Shown: piece by piece, positions 25,092-35,100 of the stretch
How the letters are laid out: every line of letters begins with the position of its first letter
How positions within the stretch are numbered: the first letter of the stretch is position 1
Assembly: GCF_003008575.1 (NCBI RefSeq)
Contig: NZ_CP027667.1
Span: 2,112,501 to 2,176,500 of the forward strand
Source: Melaminivora suipulveris
GTDB taxonomy: Bacteria > Pseudomonadota > Gammaproteobacteria > Burkholderiales > Burkholderiaceae_C
Reading direction: 5' to 3'
Length of the DNA stretch: 64,000 bases
Translations under genes and position numbers: made by a program
Notes under the pieces: model-generated
Database searches by the model: none
Seen by the model: only the letters and a program-made list of their open reading frames with translations
What the model was told of the DNA's origin: nothing

Positions 25092-27839
25092 ATGCCGTCT
25101 TCCGAACCCGTGGCGCTGCAGGGGCCCCTGTCCCGGCACTCGCGCTTTGTGCAGCGGCTGGAGCGCCGCTACGGCGCCGAGCTGGCGCTGCTGCCCGCCG
25201 GCGTGCCCACGCGCGCGGATATGGAACAGGCCTGCGACGCGCTGCTGGCGCGCGGACACGACCTGGGCGCGGCGCTGCGCATCCTGCGCCAGATCGTCAT
25301 GCACCGGCTGGTGGTGCTGGACTGCGACCAGGGCGCGCCGCTGCAGGACATCACCACGCCCGTCACCGCCCTGGCCGAGCTGGCGCTGGAGCGCGCCAGC
25401 CAATACGCCTGCGCCGCCCTGGAGCAGCGCCACGGCCAGCCGCAGGCGCCGGACGGCAGTGCCGTGGCGCTGTGGATCATCGGCATGGGCAAGCTGGGCG
25501 CGCGCGAGCTCAATGTCTCCAGCGACATCGACCTGGTCTACGTCTATGAGTGCGACGGCGAGACCGCCGGCATGGCCGACGGGCGCGGGCGGCTGTCCAA
25601 TCACGAGTTCTTCGCCCGCGCCGCGCGCGCGCTGTACGCGCTGATCGGCGAAACCACCGAACACGGCTTCGTCTTCCGCCTGGACCTGGCGCTGAGGCCC
25701 AACGGCAACTCCGGCCCGCTGGTGTGCTCGCTGGCGGCGCTGGAGGAATACCTGCTGGCGCACGGCCGCGAATGGGAGCGCTTTGCCTGGCTGAAAAGCC
25801 GCGTCGTCGCGCCGCGCGCAGCCATTGAAGGCGGTGGTGTGCAGCGGCTGCGCGAAGTGGTGCTGCCCTTCGTCTTTCGCCGCTACCTGGACTACAGCGT
25901 CTTCGACGCGCTGCGCGCGCTGCACCGGCAGATCCGCGAGCACGCCACGCGCCGCGCCAGCGGCCATCCGTCGCGCGCCAATGATGTCAAGCTCTCGCGC
26001 GGCGGCATCCGCGAGCTGGAGTTCACCGTGCAGCTGCTGCAGGTGGTGCGCGGCGGGCAGTTCCCCGAGCTGCGCTGCCGGCCCACGCTGGAGGCCATCG
26101 CCCGCCTGGTGCAGGGTGGCCTGATGCCACCGGCCACGGGCGAAGCGCTGGCGCAGGCCTATATCTTTCTGCGCCGCGTCGAGCACCGCATCCAGTACCT
26201 GGACGACCAGCAGACGCACGTGCTGCCCACGCGCGACGACGACCTGGCGTGGATCGCCGCCACGCTGGGCCTGTCCTGCTGCGACTTCCTGCGCGAGCTG
26301 GACGCGCACCGCGAACTGGTGGCGCAGGAATTCGACCGCCTGCTGGGCGGGCCGGAAAAGAAAGCCTCGTCCTCATGCAACGGCGGCGCCTGCCCCGGCC
26401 CGCGCGCGCAGCCCTCGCCGGCCAGCGACGCCGCGCCCGATCTGGAAACCCTGGCCGCCCAGCTGCCGCCGGCGCTGGCCGGCCGCGTGCAGGCCTGGCA
26501 GACGCACACGCGCGTGCAGGAGCTGCGCGAACGCTCGCGCGAGCGCCTGGCGCTGGTGGTGCAGCGCACGGGAGGCTGGCTGACCGAAGGCCGGGTCAGC
26601 GAGGAGGCCGCCGCGCGCCTGCTGGACTGGCTGGAGCCGCTGTTGCGCCGCGAGAGTTATCTGGCGCTGCTGCTGGAGCGCCCGGCGGTGCACGAGCATC
26701 TGCTGCACCTGCTGGGCGCGGCGCGCTGGCCGGCGCGCTACATGATGCTGCACCCCGGCGTGATCGACGAGCTGGCCGGCGGCGCCATCCTCAGCGAGCG
26801 TTTCTCGCCCGAGGACTTCGAGCGCGAGCTGGCCCTGCGCCTGGCGGCGCTGCAATCGACCGGCGAGGACGACGACGAAAACCTGCTCGATCTGCTGCGC
26901 CGCGCGCACCACGCCGAGGTCTTCCGCACCCTGGCGCGCGACGTGGAGGGGCGCATCAGCGTCGAGCAGGTGGCCGACGACTTGTCGCTCCTGGCCGACA
27001 GCGTGCTGCGCGTGACCAGCCAGTGGTGCTGGCAGCGCCTGAAGGGCCGCCACCGGGAGGAACCGCGCTTTGCCATCATCGGCTACGGAAAACTCGGCGG
27101 CAAGGAGCTGGGCTACGGCAGCGATCTGGACATCGTTTTCGTCTTCGATGACGACGATGAGCGCGCTGCCGAGGTCTATCCGGCCTTCGTGCGCAAGCTG
27201 ATCAACTGGCTGGCGGTGAAGACCGGCGAGGGCGACCTGTTCGAGATCGACACCGAGCTGCGGCCCAACGGCAATTCGGGCTTGCTGGTCACCAGTTTTC
27301 AGTCGTACGCCGACTACCAGCAGCAGCGCGGCAGCAATACCGCCTGGACCTGGGAGCACCAGGCCATGACGCGGGCGCGCTTCGTGCTGGGCGCGGCCGA
27401 TCTGGAGCCGCGCTTTGACGCCGTGCGCCAGGCGGTCATCACGGCGCCGCGCGATCTGCGCGGGCTGGCGGATGAGATTCTTGCCATGCGCGAGCGGCTG
27501 CGTGCGGCGCATGCTTCCTCGCCTGAATGGTTCGACGTCAAGCATGGCAGCGGGGGCATGTTGGACGTCGAGTTCGCCGTGCAGTACCTGGTGCTGGCGC
27601 ACTCGGCAAGGCATCCTGAGTTGCAGGACAACAAGGGGAATATTGCGCTGCTCGCGCGGGCTGAGGATGCGGGGTTGTTGCCTGCCGGCGTGGGGCGGGG
27701 CGCAGCGGATGCGTATCGGACCTTGCGGCTGGTGCAGCACCGGGCGCGGCTGGATGAGCAGCCGGCGCGGGTGCCTACTGGTGGGTTGGGGGCGGAGCGG
27801 GAGGCGGTGGGGGCGTTGTGGGTGGGGGTGTTTGGATGA
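25092..27839 (+). CDS. glnE: Bifunctional glutamine synthetase adenylyltransferase/deadenylylase
   Basis: 915 residues from the ATG at 25092 (MPSSEPVALQGPLSRHSR); an upstream in-frame start adds 36 non-homologous residues. Two nucleotidyltransferase domains are present, each with its GSD-type motif: GMGKLGARELNVSSDIDLVY near 130 (deadenylylation) and GYGKLGGKELGYGSDLDIVF near 665 (adenylylation), with the helical regulatory region between. GlnE adjusts glutamine synthetase activity in response to PII and glutamine. The last 80 codons are unusually rich in G and T at third positions compared with the body, and the gene ends right at the edge of the hairpin block. Confidence 0.96.
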   Translation: MPSSEPVALQGPLSRHSRFVQRLERRYGAELALLPAGVPTRADMEQACDALLARGHDLGAALRILRQIVMHRLVVLDCDQGAPLQDITTPVTALAELALERASQYACAALEQRHGQPQAPDGSAVALWIIGMGKLGARELNVSSDIDLVYVYECDGETAGMADGRGRLSNHEFFARAARALYALIGETTEHGFVFRLDLALRPNGNSGPLVCSLAALEEYLLAHGREWERFAWLKSRVVAPRAAIEGGGVQRLREVVLPFVFRRYLDYSVFDALRALHRQIREHATRRASGHPSRANDVKLSRGGIRELEFTVQLLQVVRGGQFPELRCRPTLEAIARLVQGGLMPPATGEALAQAYIFLRRVEHRIQYLDDQQTHVLPTRDDDLAWIAATLGLSCCDFLRELDAHRELVAQEFDRLLGGPEKKASSSCNGGACPGPRAQPSPASDAAPDLETLAAQLPPALAGRVQAWQTHTRVQELRERSRERLALVVQRTGGWLTEGRVSEEAAARLLDWLEPLLRRESYLALLLERPAVHEHLLHLLGAARWPARYMMLHPGVIDELAGGAILSERFSPEDFERELALRLAALQSTGEDDDENLLDLLRRAHHAEVFRTLARDVEGRISVEQVADDLSLLADSVLRVTSQWCWQRLKGRHREEPRFAIIGYGKLGGKELGYGSDLDIVFVFDDDDERAAEVYPAFVRKLINWLAVKTGEGDLFEIDTELRPNGNSGLLVTSFQSYADYQQQRGSNTAWTWEHQAMTRARFVLGAADLEPRFDAVRQAVITAPRDLRGLADEILAMRERLRAAHASSPEWFDVKHGSGGMLDVEFAVQYLVLAHSARHPELQDNKGNIALLARAEDAGLLPAGVGRGAADAYRTLRLVQHRARLDEQPARVPTGGLGAEREAVGALWVGVFG

Positions 27840-28700
27840 TTTTGCTATTACTTTTGTAGCTAGCTTCGCTTTGTTTTCGCTGGCTCAGGACTGATTTGGC
27901 TTGTTTTTTGTTTTTGACCCCTGCTTTTTGCTTGGTTGGGGGGCCGGGACTCGCCCCGGCGGGCGACCTCCTTTTCTTGCTCGCACAAGAAAAGGAGGCA
28001 AAAGAAGTGCGCCCCCGATGCCCGTATCCCCTGCGCTTCGCTCCGGGGCAGCCTGCGGTGCTCGGGGCCGGGGCGTGCTGCCTAACTCACTGCGCGCTCT
28101 GCGAGCGCTCCGTTCGGACAGAGGCAGCAAGCTAGATATTGAAGCGCGTGTGCCTTCGCTCACGCGCCGCCCCGGCCCCTGCGCTCCTCGGTACGGGCAT
28201 AGGGGGAAAGCGGGGGACGAGCCGGGCCATCGCTGCGCTCGGCCTGGCCCTCGCGGCGCTGCGCGCTCGCGCCGCGCCGGCGACCACGCGGCCGAGCGCA
28301 GCGATGGCCCGTGTGGTGTTCAACCCCCCTTAAGGACTGCGCCTGGCTCGAGGCGCTGGCGGGGTGGCATGCGCGCAGGTGCGCGCATGCTTCGTTGTCT
28401 GACTCGCTGCGTTTGTCCGAGCGAAGCGCGCAGCGCGTAGCGAGTTGCGCAGCGCACCCCGCCAGCGTCTCGAGCCAGGTTGCCCCCACGCGAACAGCGT
28501 GGGGGACGCAGTCCGCCGGGGCACGCTTCTTTGCCTACTTTCTTGTCGTGCGACAAGAAAGTAGGTCGCCCGCCGGGGCGAGTCCCGGCCCCCCAGCCCA
28601 GCAATCAGCAGGGGCCAAAAAGAAAAAACAAGCCAAATCAGCCCTGAGCCAGCGAAAACAAAGCGCATATAGCTACAAAGCCGATAGCAAGCACGCCAGC
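27840..28700. repeat. Non-coding block of nested hairpins with inverted outer arms
   Basis: About 860 bases between glnE and the tetR gene with no credible gene. The outer arms (27843-28017, and 28516-28690 inverted) are long imperfect inverted copies containing the sequence ggggggccgggactcgcccc. Each arm has its own perfect hairpin: 27967-27979 with 27986-27998 (13 bp) and 28534-28548 with 28551-28565 (15 bp). Their stems differ in sequence yet both pair fully. Inside lie 28223-28244 with 28290-28311 (22 bp, perfect), 28342-28366 with 28454-28478 (25 bp, one G-T), and 28367-28376 with 28381-28390 (10 bp). Both arms start with a diverged copy of the dispersed repeat. Function unknown. Confidence 0.85.
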
Positions 28701-28746
28701 GAAAGCAAACAAAACAATCTGGTCCCCAGGCAAACTCCGTCAAAAA

Positions 28747-28766
28747 AATCAAACAAACGTTTGATT
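28747..28766. promoter_or_regulatory. Palindromic operator candidate for the TetR regulator
   Basis: Perfect inverted repeat aatcaaac-aaac-gtttgatt, 22 bases before the tetR start. An A/T-rich palindrome of this size directly ahead of a self-regulated tetR-efflux operon is the expected binding site. A promoter overlapping it is likely (taata at 28776-28780 may be part of a -10), but I cannot place a -35. Confidence 0.65.
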
Positions 28767-28788
28767 CGCGTGTTCTAATACGCGCCCC

Positions 28789-29511
28789 ATGTCCACCGCG
28801 CCCCCCGATCCCGCCGCCTGTCCAGCCTGCCCCGACACCCCGCCGGACGCCCAGCCTGCCCGCACCCGCCTGCTGCTGGCCGCCCTCAAGCTGTTCGCCG
28901 CCCACGGCTACGACCGCACCTCCATCCGCGCCATCGCCGCCGAGGCGCAAACCAACGTGGCGGCCGTCAGCTACTACTTCGGCGACAAGGCCGCGCTGCA
29001 CGCCGCGCTGTTCGCCGACCCGTTCGGCTCGCTGGCCGCGCTGGTGCCCGATTTCACCCGACCCGGCCTGTCGCTGCGCGCGGCGCTGCAGCGCTTCTTT
29101 CACGGCGCGCTGGCCCCCCTGCACCATGGCGAGCTGGCGCAGCAGATGGTGCGGCTGTACCTGCGCCAGATGCTGGAGCCGGCGGACCAGCGCCAGCCTG
29201 TGGCCGAGCACGACGTGGACGTGTCCACGCGCGCCATCGCCGCGCTGCTGCAGCGCCACCTGAAGCTGCCCGCCCCGGACGACGACCTGCAGCGCCTGGC
29301 CTGCGCCGTCAGCGGGCTGGCGTTCCAGGTCTGGTGCCAGCAGGAGATGCTGGCCGCGCACCAGCCGCAGCTGCTGGCCACGCCCCAGGCGCTGCACTGC
29401 TGGGCCGAGCGCCTGACCGACTACGCCCTGGCCATGGTCGCCGCCGAGCGCCGCCGGCTGCGCGCCGCCGCTGCCCCCGCCCCTTCCCCTCACAATCCGC
29501 CCGCACCATGA
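28789..29511 (+). CDS. TetR-family repressor of the efflux operon (CerR-like C-terminus)
   Basis: 240 residues. The N-terminal helix-turn-helix (ARTRLLLAALKLFAAHGYDR, then TNVAAVSYYFGDKAALHAAL, about 25-70) is standard TetR. The C-terminal ligand domain with RLYLRQMLEP and a proline-rich end fits the CerR/DUF1956 group found beside RND pumps. The stop codon overlaps the start of the outer-membrane factor gene (ATGA), so all pump genes are probably co-transcribed with their repressor and derepressed when a substrate binds it. A palindrome just upstream is the likely operator. Confidence 0.92.
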   Translation: MSTAPPDPAACPACPDTPPDAQPARTRLLLAALKLFAAHGYDRTSIRAIAAEAQTNVAAVSYYFGDKAALHAALFADPFGSLAALVPDFTRPGLSLRAALQRFFHGALAPLHHGELAQQMVRLYLRQMLEPADQRQPVAEHDVDVSTRAIAALLQRHLKLPAPDDDLQRLACAVSGLAFQVWCQQEMLAAHQPQLLATPQALHCWAERLTDYALAMVAAERRRLRAAAAPAPSPHNPPAP

Positions 29512-30959
29512 CCCTGTCCCACGCGCTGCGCGCCGCCGCGCTCGCAGCCTGCCCGCTCGTGCTCACCGCCTGCGCCGTCTCGCGCCCGCCGCCGCAGGTC
29601 AGCGCCCCCGCGCCCGTCGCGTGGCAGGCGCCGCTGCCGCACGGCGGCAGCCTGGAGCAGCTGACCGACTGGTGGCAAACCAGCTTGGGTGACACGCTGC
29701 TGGCCGGCCTGATCGCCGACGCGCAGGCGCTGAGCCCCAACGTCGCCCAGGCCGGCGCGCAACTGGCGCAGGCGCGCGCGCAACAGACCGCCGCGCGATC
29801 GGCGCTGCTGCCCTCGGTGGACGGCCAGGCCAACGCCAGCCGCGGCTTCAACGAGCAGCTCGGCGCGCTGGCCACGGTGGTGCAGGTGGGTGCGCAGGCC
29901 GGCTGGGAGCTCGATTTGTTCGGCGGCAACGCAGCGCAACTGGATGCGGCGCGTGAACGCGGCGCCGCCGCCGGCGCGCAGTGGCACGAGGCGCGCGTCT
30001 CGGTCGCCGCCGAGGTGGCGCAGCAGTACGCCGCCTGGCACGCCTGCCAGCAGCAGCTGGCCGTGGCCGGGGCCGATGCGCGCTCGCGCGGCGAGACGGC
30101 GCGCCTGTCGGCCGAGAGTGAGCGCGCCGGCTTCACCGCGCCGGCCACTGCCGCCCTGGCCAGCGCCAGCCACGCCGATGCGCTGGCGCGCGCGGCGCAG
30201 CAGCGCCTGCAGTGCGACATCACCGTCAAGACCCTGGTGGCCCTGACCGGGCGGGACGAGGCAGCGCTGCGCACGCAGCTGGCCGCCGCCGCGCCGCTGC
30301 GCGCGCCGGGTGGGGCGTTCGCCGTGCCGGCGCTGCCGGCGCAACTGCTGGCGCAGCGCCCGGACGTCTACGCCGCCGAGCGCGAGGTCGCCGCCGCCAG
30401 CGCCGAGGTCGGCGCCGCCGATGCGGCGCGCTATCCGCGCCTGCAACTGCTGGGCTCGGTAGGCGCCGGCTGGGTGCGCACGGGCGGCATGAGCCTGAGC
30501 AGCACCACCTGGTCGATCGGCCCGGTGGCGCTGTCCGTGCCCTTGTTCGACGCCGGCCGCCGCGCCGCCCAGGCCGATGCGGCGCAGGCGCGCTACGAGG
30601 CCGCCGCAAGCCGCTACCGCGCCGTGGCGCGCCAGGCGGTGGCCGAGGTCGAGCAGGCGCTGGCGCGCCTGGCCAGCGTGGATGAGCGCGCGGGCAGCGC
30701 GCAGCGCGCTGCAGCCGGCTATCGGCGCTCGTTCGAGGCGACGCAGGCGCGCTGGTCGGCCGGCCTGGCCAGCCTGGTCGAGCTGGAGGACGCGCGCCGC
30801 ACGCAGCTGATGTCCGAAACCGCGCTGGTGGCGCTGGAGCAGGAGCGCATGGCTGCCTGGATCGCCCTGTACCGCGCGGCGGGTGGCGGCTGGAGCCGCG
30901 ACCTGGAACCAGCACCCGCACCCGTGATGGCAGGCACTGCCGCTCCCGCCCGCGACTGA
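29508..30959 (+). CDS. RND efflux outer-membrane factor lipoprotein (NodT/OprM family)
   Basis: 483 residues from the ATG at 29508. The lead MTLSHALRAAALAACPLVLTAC gives a lipobox with Cys22. Two outer-membrane efflux domains follow (about 50-240 and 270-465), with the usual coiled-coil heptads: AGAQLAQARAQQTAARSALL in the first, RYEAAASRYRAVARQAVAEV in the second, and LPAQLLAQRPDVYAAEREVA at the junction. It should form the trimeric exit duct for the pump encoded just downstream. Overlaps tetR by four bases. Confidence 0.94.
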   Translation: MTLSHALRAAALAACPLVLTACAVSRPPPQVSAPAPVAWQAPLPHGGSLEQLTDWWQTSLGDTLLAGLIADAQALSPNVAQAGAQLAQARAQQTAARSALLPSVDGQANASRGFNEQLGALATVVQVGAQAGWELDLFGGNAAQLDAARERGAAAGAQWHEARVSVAAEVAQQYAAWHACQQQLAVAGADARSRGETARLSAESERAGFTAPATAALASASHADALARAAQQRLQCDITVKTLVALTGRDEAALRTQLAAAAPLRAPGGAFAVPALPAQLLAQRPDVYAAEREVAAASAEVGAADAARYPRLQLLGSVGAGWVRTGGMSLSSTTWSIGPVALSVPLFDAGRRAAQADAAQARYEAAASRYRAVARQAVAEVEQALARLASVDERAGSAQRAAAGYRRSFEATQARWSAGLASLVELEDARRTQLMSETALVALEQERMAAWIALYRAAGGGWSRDLEPAPAPVMAGTAAPARD

Positions 30960-30986
30960 TCGACTACCCCACATTTCCCAAGAACC

Positions 30987-32171
30987 ATGCCCCGCCCGAA
31001 ACCTCTTCAGACCCTGATCGTCCTGGCCGTGCTCGCTCTCGCAGCGGGCGGTGGCGCGCTGCTGGCCAGCCGCGCCTCGCATGCCGACACCGCTGCTGCC
31101 GCCACCGCGCCGGCGCCGCGCCCGGCGCTCACCGTGACCGTGGTGCAGCCCAGGCAGGGCCAGGTGGCCGAGCGCCTGGCGGCCAACGGCAACATCGCGG
31201 CGTGGCAGGAGGCCAGCATCGGCTCCGAGGCCAACGGTCTGCGCCTGACGGAGGTGCGCGTCAACGTCGGCGACAGCGTGCGCGCCGGCCAGGTGCTGGC
31301 GACCTTCGCGCCCGAGACCGTGCAGGCCGAAGTCGCCCAGGCGCGCGCCAGTGTGCTGGAGGCGCGCGCCGCAGCCGCTGATGCGAAGGCCAACGCCGAT
31401 CGCGCCAAAACCTTGATCGAATCCGGGGCGCTCAGCCAGCAGCAGATACAGCAATACGCCACCGCGGCGCAGACCGCGCAGGCGCGCGTGGAGGCGGCGC
31501 AAGCCATGCTGAACGTGCAGGAGCTGCGCCTGAAGCGCACGCAGGTGCTGGCGCCCGATGCCGGCGTGATCTCGGCGCGCAGCGCCACCGTGGGCGCCGT
31601 GGTCGGCGCCGGCACCGAGCTGTTTCGCATGGTGCGCCGCGGCCGGCTGGAGTGGCGCGCCGAGGTCAGCGCCAGCGAGCTGGCGCGCATCCGAGCCGGC
31701 ATGCGCGCGCAGGTCACTGCGGCCAGCGGCGCGCAGGTGGAGGGCACCGTGCGCATGCTGGCGCCGACGGTGGACGCGGCCACGCGCAATGCGCTGGTCT
31801 ATGTCGATTTGCCGCAGCACGCCGACGTGCGCGCCGGCATGTACGCGCACGGCGAATTCCTGCTGGGCCAGCGCCAGGGCCTGTCGCTGCCGCTGTCGGC
31901 GGTGGTGGTGCGCGACGGCTTTTCCAACGTCTTCGAAGTGGGCGAGGGCGGGCGCGTGCAGATGCGCCGCGTGCGCACCGGCGAGCGCTCTGGCGACCGC
32001 GTGGAGATTCTGGAGGGCGTCGCGCCCACGGCGCGCGTGGTCGAGCGTGGCGGCAGCTTCCTGAACGACGGCGACATCGTGCGCGTGACCGATGTGGCGC
32101 CCACCGCCCCGGAAAATCAGCCAAAAACGGCTCCAGTCGGCGTCAATCAATCGCCTGCAGCTAGCAAATAA
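30987..32171 (+). CDS. RND efflux periplasmic adaptor subunit (membrane fusion protein)
   Basis: 394 residues. An N-terminal signal/anchor helix (LIVLAVLALAAGGGALLA) is followed by a lipoyl-like half (EVRVNVGDSVRAGQVLATFA near 85-105), an alpha hairpin (about 110-175), the second lipoyl half (GVISARSATVGAVVGAGTEL), and beta-barrel and membrane-proximal domains (YVDLPQHADVRAGMYAHGEF). It links pump and exit duct. The last 20 codons coincide with an inverted copy of the dispersed repeat, so the natural C-terminus has probably been replaced or extended by repeat sequence. Ten bases separate it from the pump gene. Confidence 0.94.
   Translation: MPRPKPLQTLIVLAVLALAAGGGALLASRASHADTAAAATAPAPRPALTVTVVQPRQGQVAERLAANGNIAAWQEASIGSEANGLRLTEVRVNVGDSVRAGQVLATFAPETVQAEVAQARASVLEARAAAADAKANADRAKTLIESGALSQQQIQQYATAAQTAQARVEAAQAMLNVQELRLKRTQVLAPDAGVISARSATVGAVVGAGTELFRMVRRGRLEWRAEVSASELARIRAGMRAQVTAASGAQVEGTVRMLAPTVDAATRNALVYVDLPQHADVRAGMYAHGEFLLGQRQGLSLPLSAVVVRDGFSNVFEVGEGGRVQMRRVRTGERSGDRVEILEGVAPTARVVERGGSFLNDGDIVRVTDVAPTAPENQPKTAPVGVNQSPAASK
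32106..32166 (-). repeat. Dispersed repeat, copy 4, inside the adaptor reading frame
   Basis: Read on the minus strand it gives tagctgcagg, gattgattgacgccgactgg and a gccgtttttggc tail. It encodes the last 20 residues of the adaptor protein in the plus-strand frame and ends just before its stop. Confidence 0.75.
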
Positions 32172-32180
32172 GGAGCGGTC

Positions 32181-35100
32181 ATGAACCTCTCGGCCTGGTC
32201 CATCCGCAATCCCATCCCGGCGGCGATGCTGTTCGTCCTGCTCACCCTGGGCGGGCTGATGGCGTTTCGCGCCATGAAGGTGCAGAACTTCCCCGACATG
32301 GATCTGCCCATCGTCATCGTGCAGGCGGCGCTGCCTGGCGCGGCGCCGGGGCAGCTCGAAGCCGATGTGGCGCGCAAGATCGAAAACGCCATCGCCACCA
32401 CCCAGGGCGTCAAGCACATCACCACCACGCTGGTGGACGGCATGGCATCGATTGCCGCCGAGTTCCAGCTGGAAAAGCCCGTGCAGGAGGCGGTCGACGA
32501 CGTGCGCTCGGCCGTCGCGCGCGTGCGCTCGGACCTGCCGGCCGATCTGCGCGACCCCATCGTCAACAAGTTCGAGTTCACCTCGCAGCCGATTGCCGCG
32601 TTCGCCATCGCGTCGAGCACCATGGACGACGAGGCACTGTCGTGGTTCATCGACGACACGCTCACGCGCCGGCTGCTGGCGGTGCCCGGCGTGGGCGCCA
32701 TCACGCGCGTGGGAGGCGTGACGCGCGAGGTGCGCGTGGCGCTGGACCCGCTGAAGCTGCAGGCGCTGGGCGCCACCGCGGCGGATGTCTCGCGCCAACT
32801 GCGCCAGGTGCAGCTGGAGAGCGCCGGCGGCCGGCTGGAGCTGGGCGGCGGCGAGCAGGCGCTGCGCACCCAGGCCACCGTGCAGACCGCCGCCGAGCTG
32901 GCGCGGCTGGAGATCGCCCTGCCCGGCGCGCGCCATGTGCGCCTGGACCAGGTCGCCAGCATCACCGACACCGTGGCCGAGCCGCGCTCGGCGGCCATGC
33001 TGGATGGCAAGCCGGTCATCGGCTTCGAGGTGACAAGAAGCCGCGGCGCCAGCGAAATCGAAGTCGGCGCCGGCGTGCAGCAGGCGCTCGATGCCCTGCG
33101 CGCCGACCACCCCGATCTGACGCTCACGCGCACCGTGGACTTCGTCGACATCGCGCAGGACGAGTACGACAGCTCCATGCGGCTGCTGTATGAGGGCGCC
33201 ATCCTCGCCGTGGTCGTGGTGTGGCTGTTCCTGCGCGACTGGCGGGCAACGATCGTCTCCGCCGTGGCGCTGCCGCTGTCGGTGATTCCGGCCTTCATCG
33301 GCATGCAGATGTTGGGCTTTTCCATCAACATCATCACGCTGCTGGCGCTGTCGCTGGTGGTGGGCATCCTGGTGGACGACGCCATCGTCGAGGTGGAAAA
33401 CATCGTGCGCCACCTGCGCATGGGCAAAAGCCCGTACCAGGCGGCCATGGAGGCGGCCGACGAGATTGGCCTGGCGGTGATTGCCACCACCTTCACGCTG
33501 ATCGCGGTGTTCCTGCCCACGGCCTTCATGAGCGGCATAGCAGGGCGCTTTTTCAAGCAGTTCGGCTGGACGGCGGCGCTGGCGGTGTTTTTCTCGCTGG
33601 TCGTGGCGCGGCTGCTCACGCCCATGATGTCGGCCTACATCCTCAAGCCCATGGTGGACCTGGAGCGCGAGCCGCGCTGGCTGGCCGCCTACATGCGCAT
33701 GTCCGAGTGGTGCATCCGCCACCGGCTGTGGACGCTGATCGGCGCGCTGCTGTTCTTCGCCGGTTCGCTGGCGCTGATCCCGCTGCTGCCCTCGGGTTTC
33801 ATCCCGGCCGATGACAACGCGCAGACCCAGGTCACGCTGGAGCTGGCGCCCGGCACCAAGCTGGCCGACACCCGCGCCACGGCCCTGCTGGCGGCCGAGC
33901 GCGCGCGCCAGGTCGGCCACATCGAGAGCATCTACACGACGATCGGCGCCGGCTCGGCCGGGGCCGATCCGGCCTCCAGCAGCGCCGCATCGGCCGATCC
34001 GCGCATCGCCACGCTCACCCTGCGCATGACGCCGCGCAGCGAGCGCCCGCGCAAGCAGGTCATCGAGGAGCGCCTGCGCGCGGCCATGCAGGACGTGCCG
34101 GGCGTGCGCGTCAAGGTCGGCCTGGGGGGCTCCAACGACAAATACATCGTGGCCCTGGCCAGCGACGACCCGCAGGCGCTGGCCGACAGCGCGCGCGAGG
34201 TCGAGCGCGGCCTGCGCGGCATCGCCGGCATCGGTGGCATCAGCTCCACCGCCAGCCTGGTGCGCCCGGAGATCGCCATCCGCCCGGACTTTGCGCGCGC
34301 TGCCGATCTGGGCGTGACCTCGCAGGCGATCGCCGAGACGCTGCGCGTGGCCACCGTGGGCGACTATGAGCAATATTTGCCCAAGCTCAATCTGGCGCAG
34401 CGTCAGGTGCCCATCGTCGTGCGCCTGAACGATGCGGCGCGCGAGGATCTGGACACGCTCTCGCGCCTCACCGTTCCCGGCAACCGCGGCCCGGTGCGCC
34501 TGGGCGAGATCGCCGAGTTGTCGATGTCCGGCGGCCCGGCGGTCATCAAGCGCTACGACCGCTCGCGCAACGTCAACTTCGAGATCGAGCTGGGCTCGCG
34601 CGGCCTGGGGGAGGTGACCGAGGCCGTGCACAACCTGGCCGCCGTGAAGAACCTGCCGGCCAGCGTGCGCCTGATCGACGTGGGCGACGCCGAGATGATG
34701 GGCGAGCTGTTCGCCAGCTTCGGCCTGGCCATGCTGACCGGCGTGGTCTGCATCTACATCGTGCTGGTGCTGCTGTTCAAGGACTTTTTGCAGCCCGTCA
34801 CCATCCTGGCGGCGCTGCCGCTGTCGCTGGGTGGCGCGTTCGTGGCGCTCTTGCTGGCGCGCCAGAGCTTTTCCATGCCGTCCTTGATCGGGCTGATCAT
34901 GCTCATGGGCATCGCCACCAAGAACTCAATCCTGCTGGTTGAGTACGCCATCATGGCCCGGCGCGAGCGCGGCATGACGCGCCTGGAGGCGCTGCTGGAC
35001 GCCTGCCACAAGCGCGCGCGGCCCATCATCATGACCACGCTGGCCATGGGCGCGGGCATGCTGCCCATCGCGCTGGGGCTGGGCGGCGCGGACATGAGTT

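Noticed and set aside
29490..34631. Open reading frame of more than 1700 codons on the minus strand opposite the efflux operon
   Set aside because: It mirrors the plus-strand operon codon by codon, is extremely rich in His, Arg, Gly and Ala with no domain pattern, and exists only because GC3-rich genes leave the opposite frame without stops.
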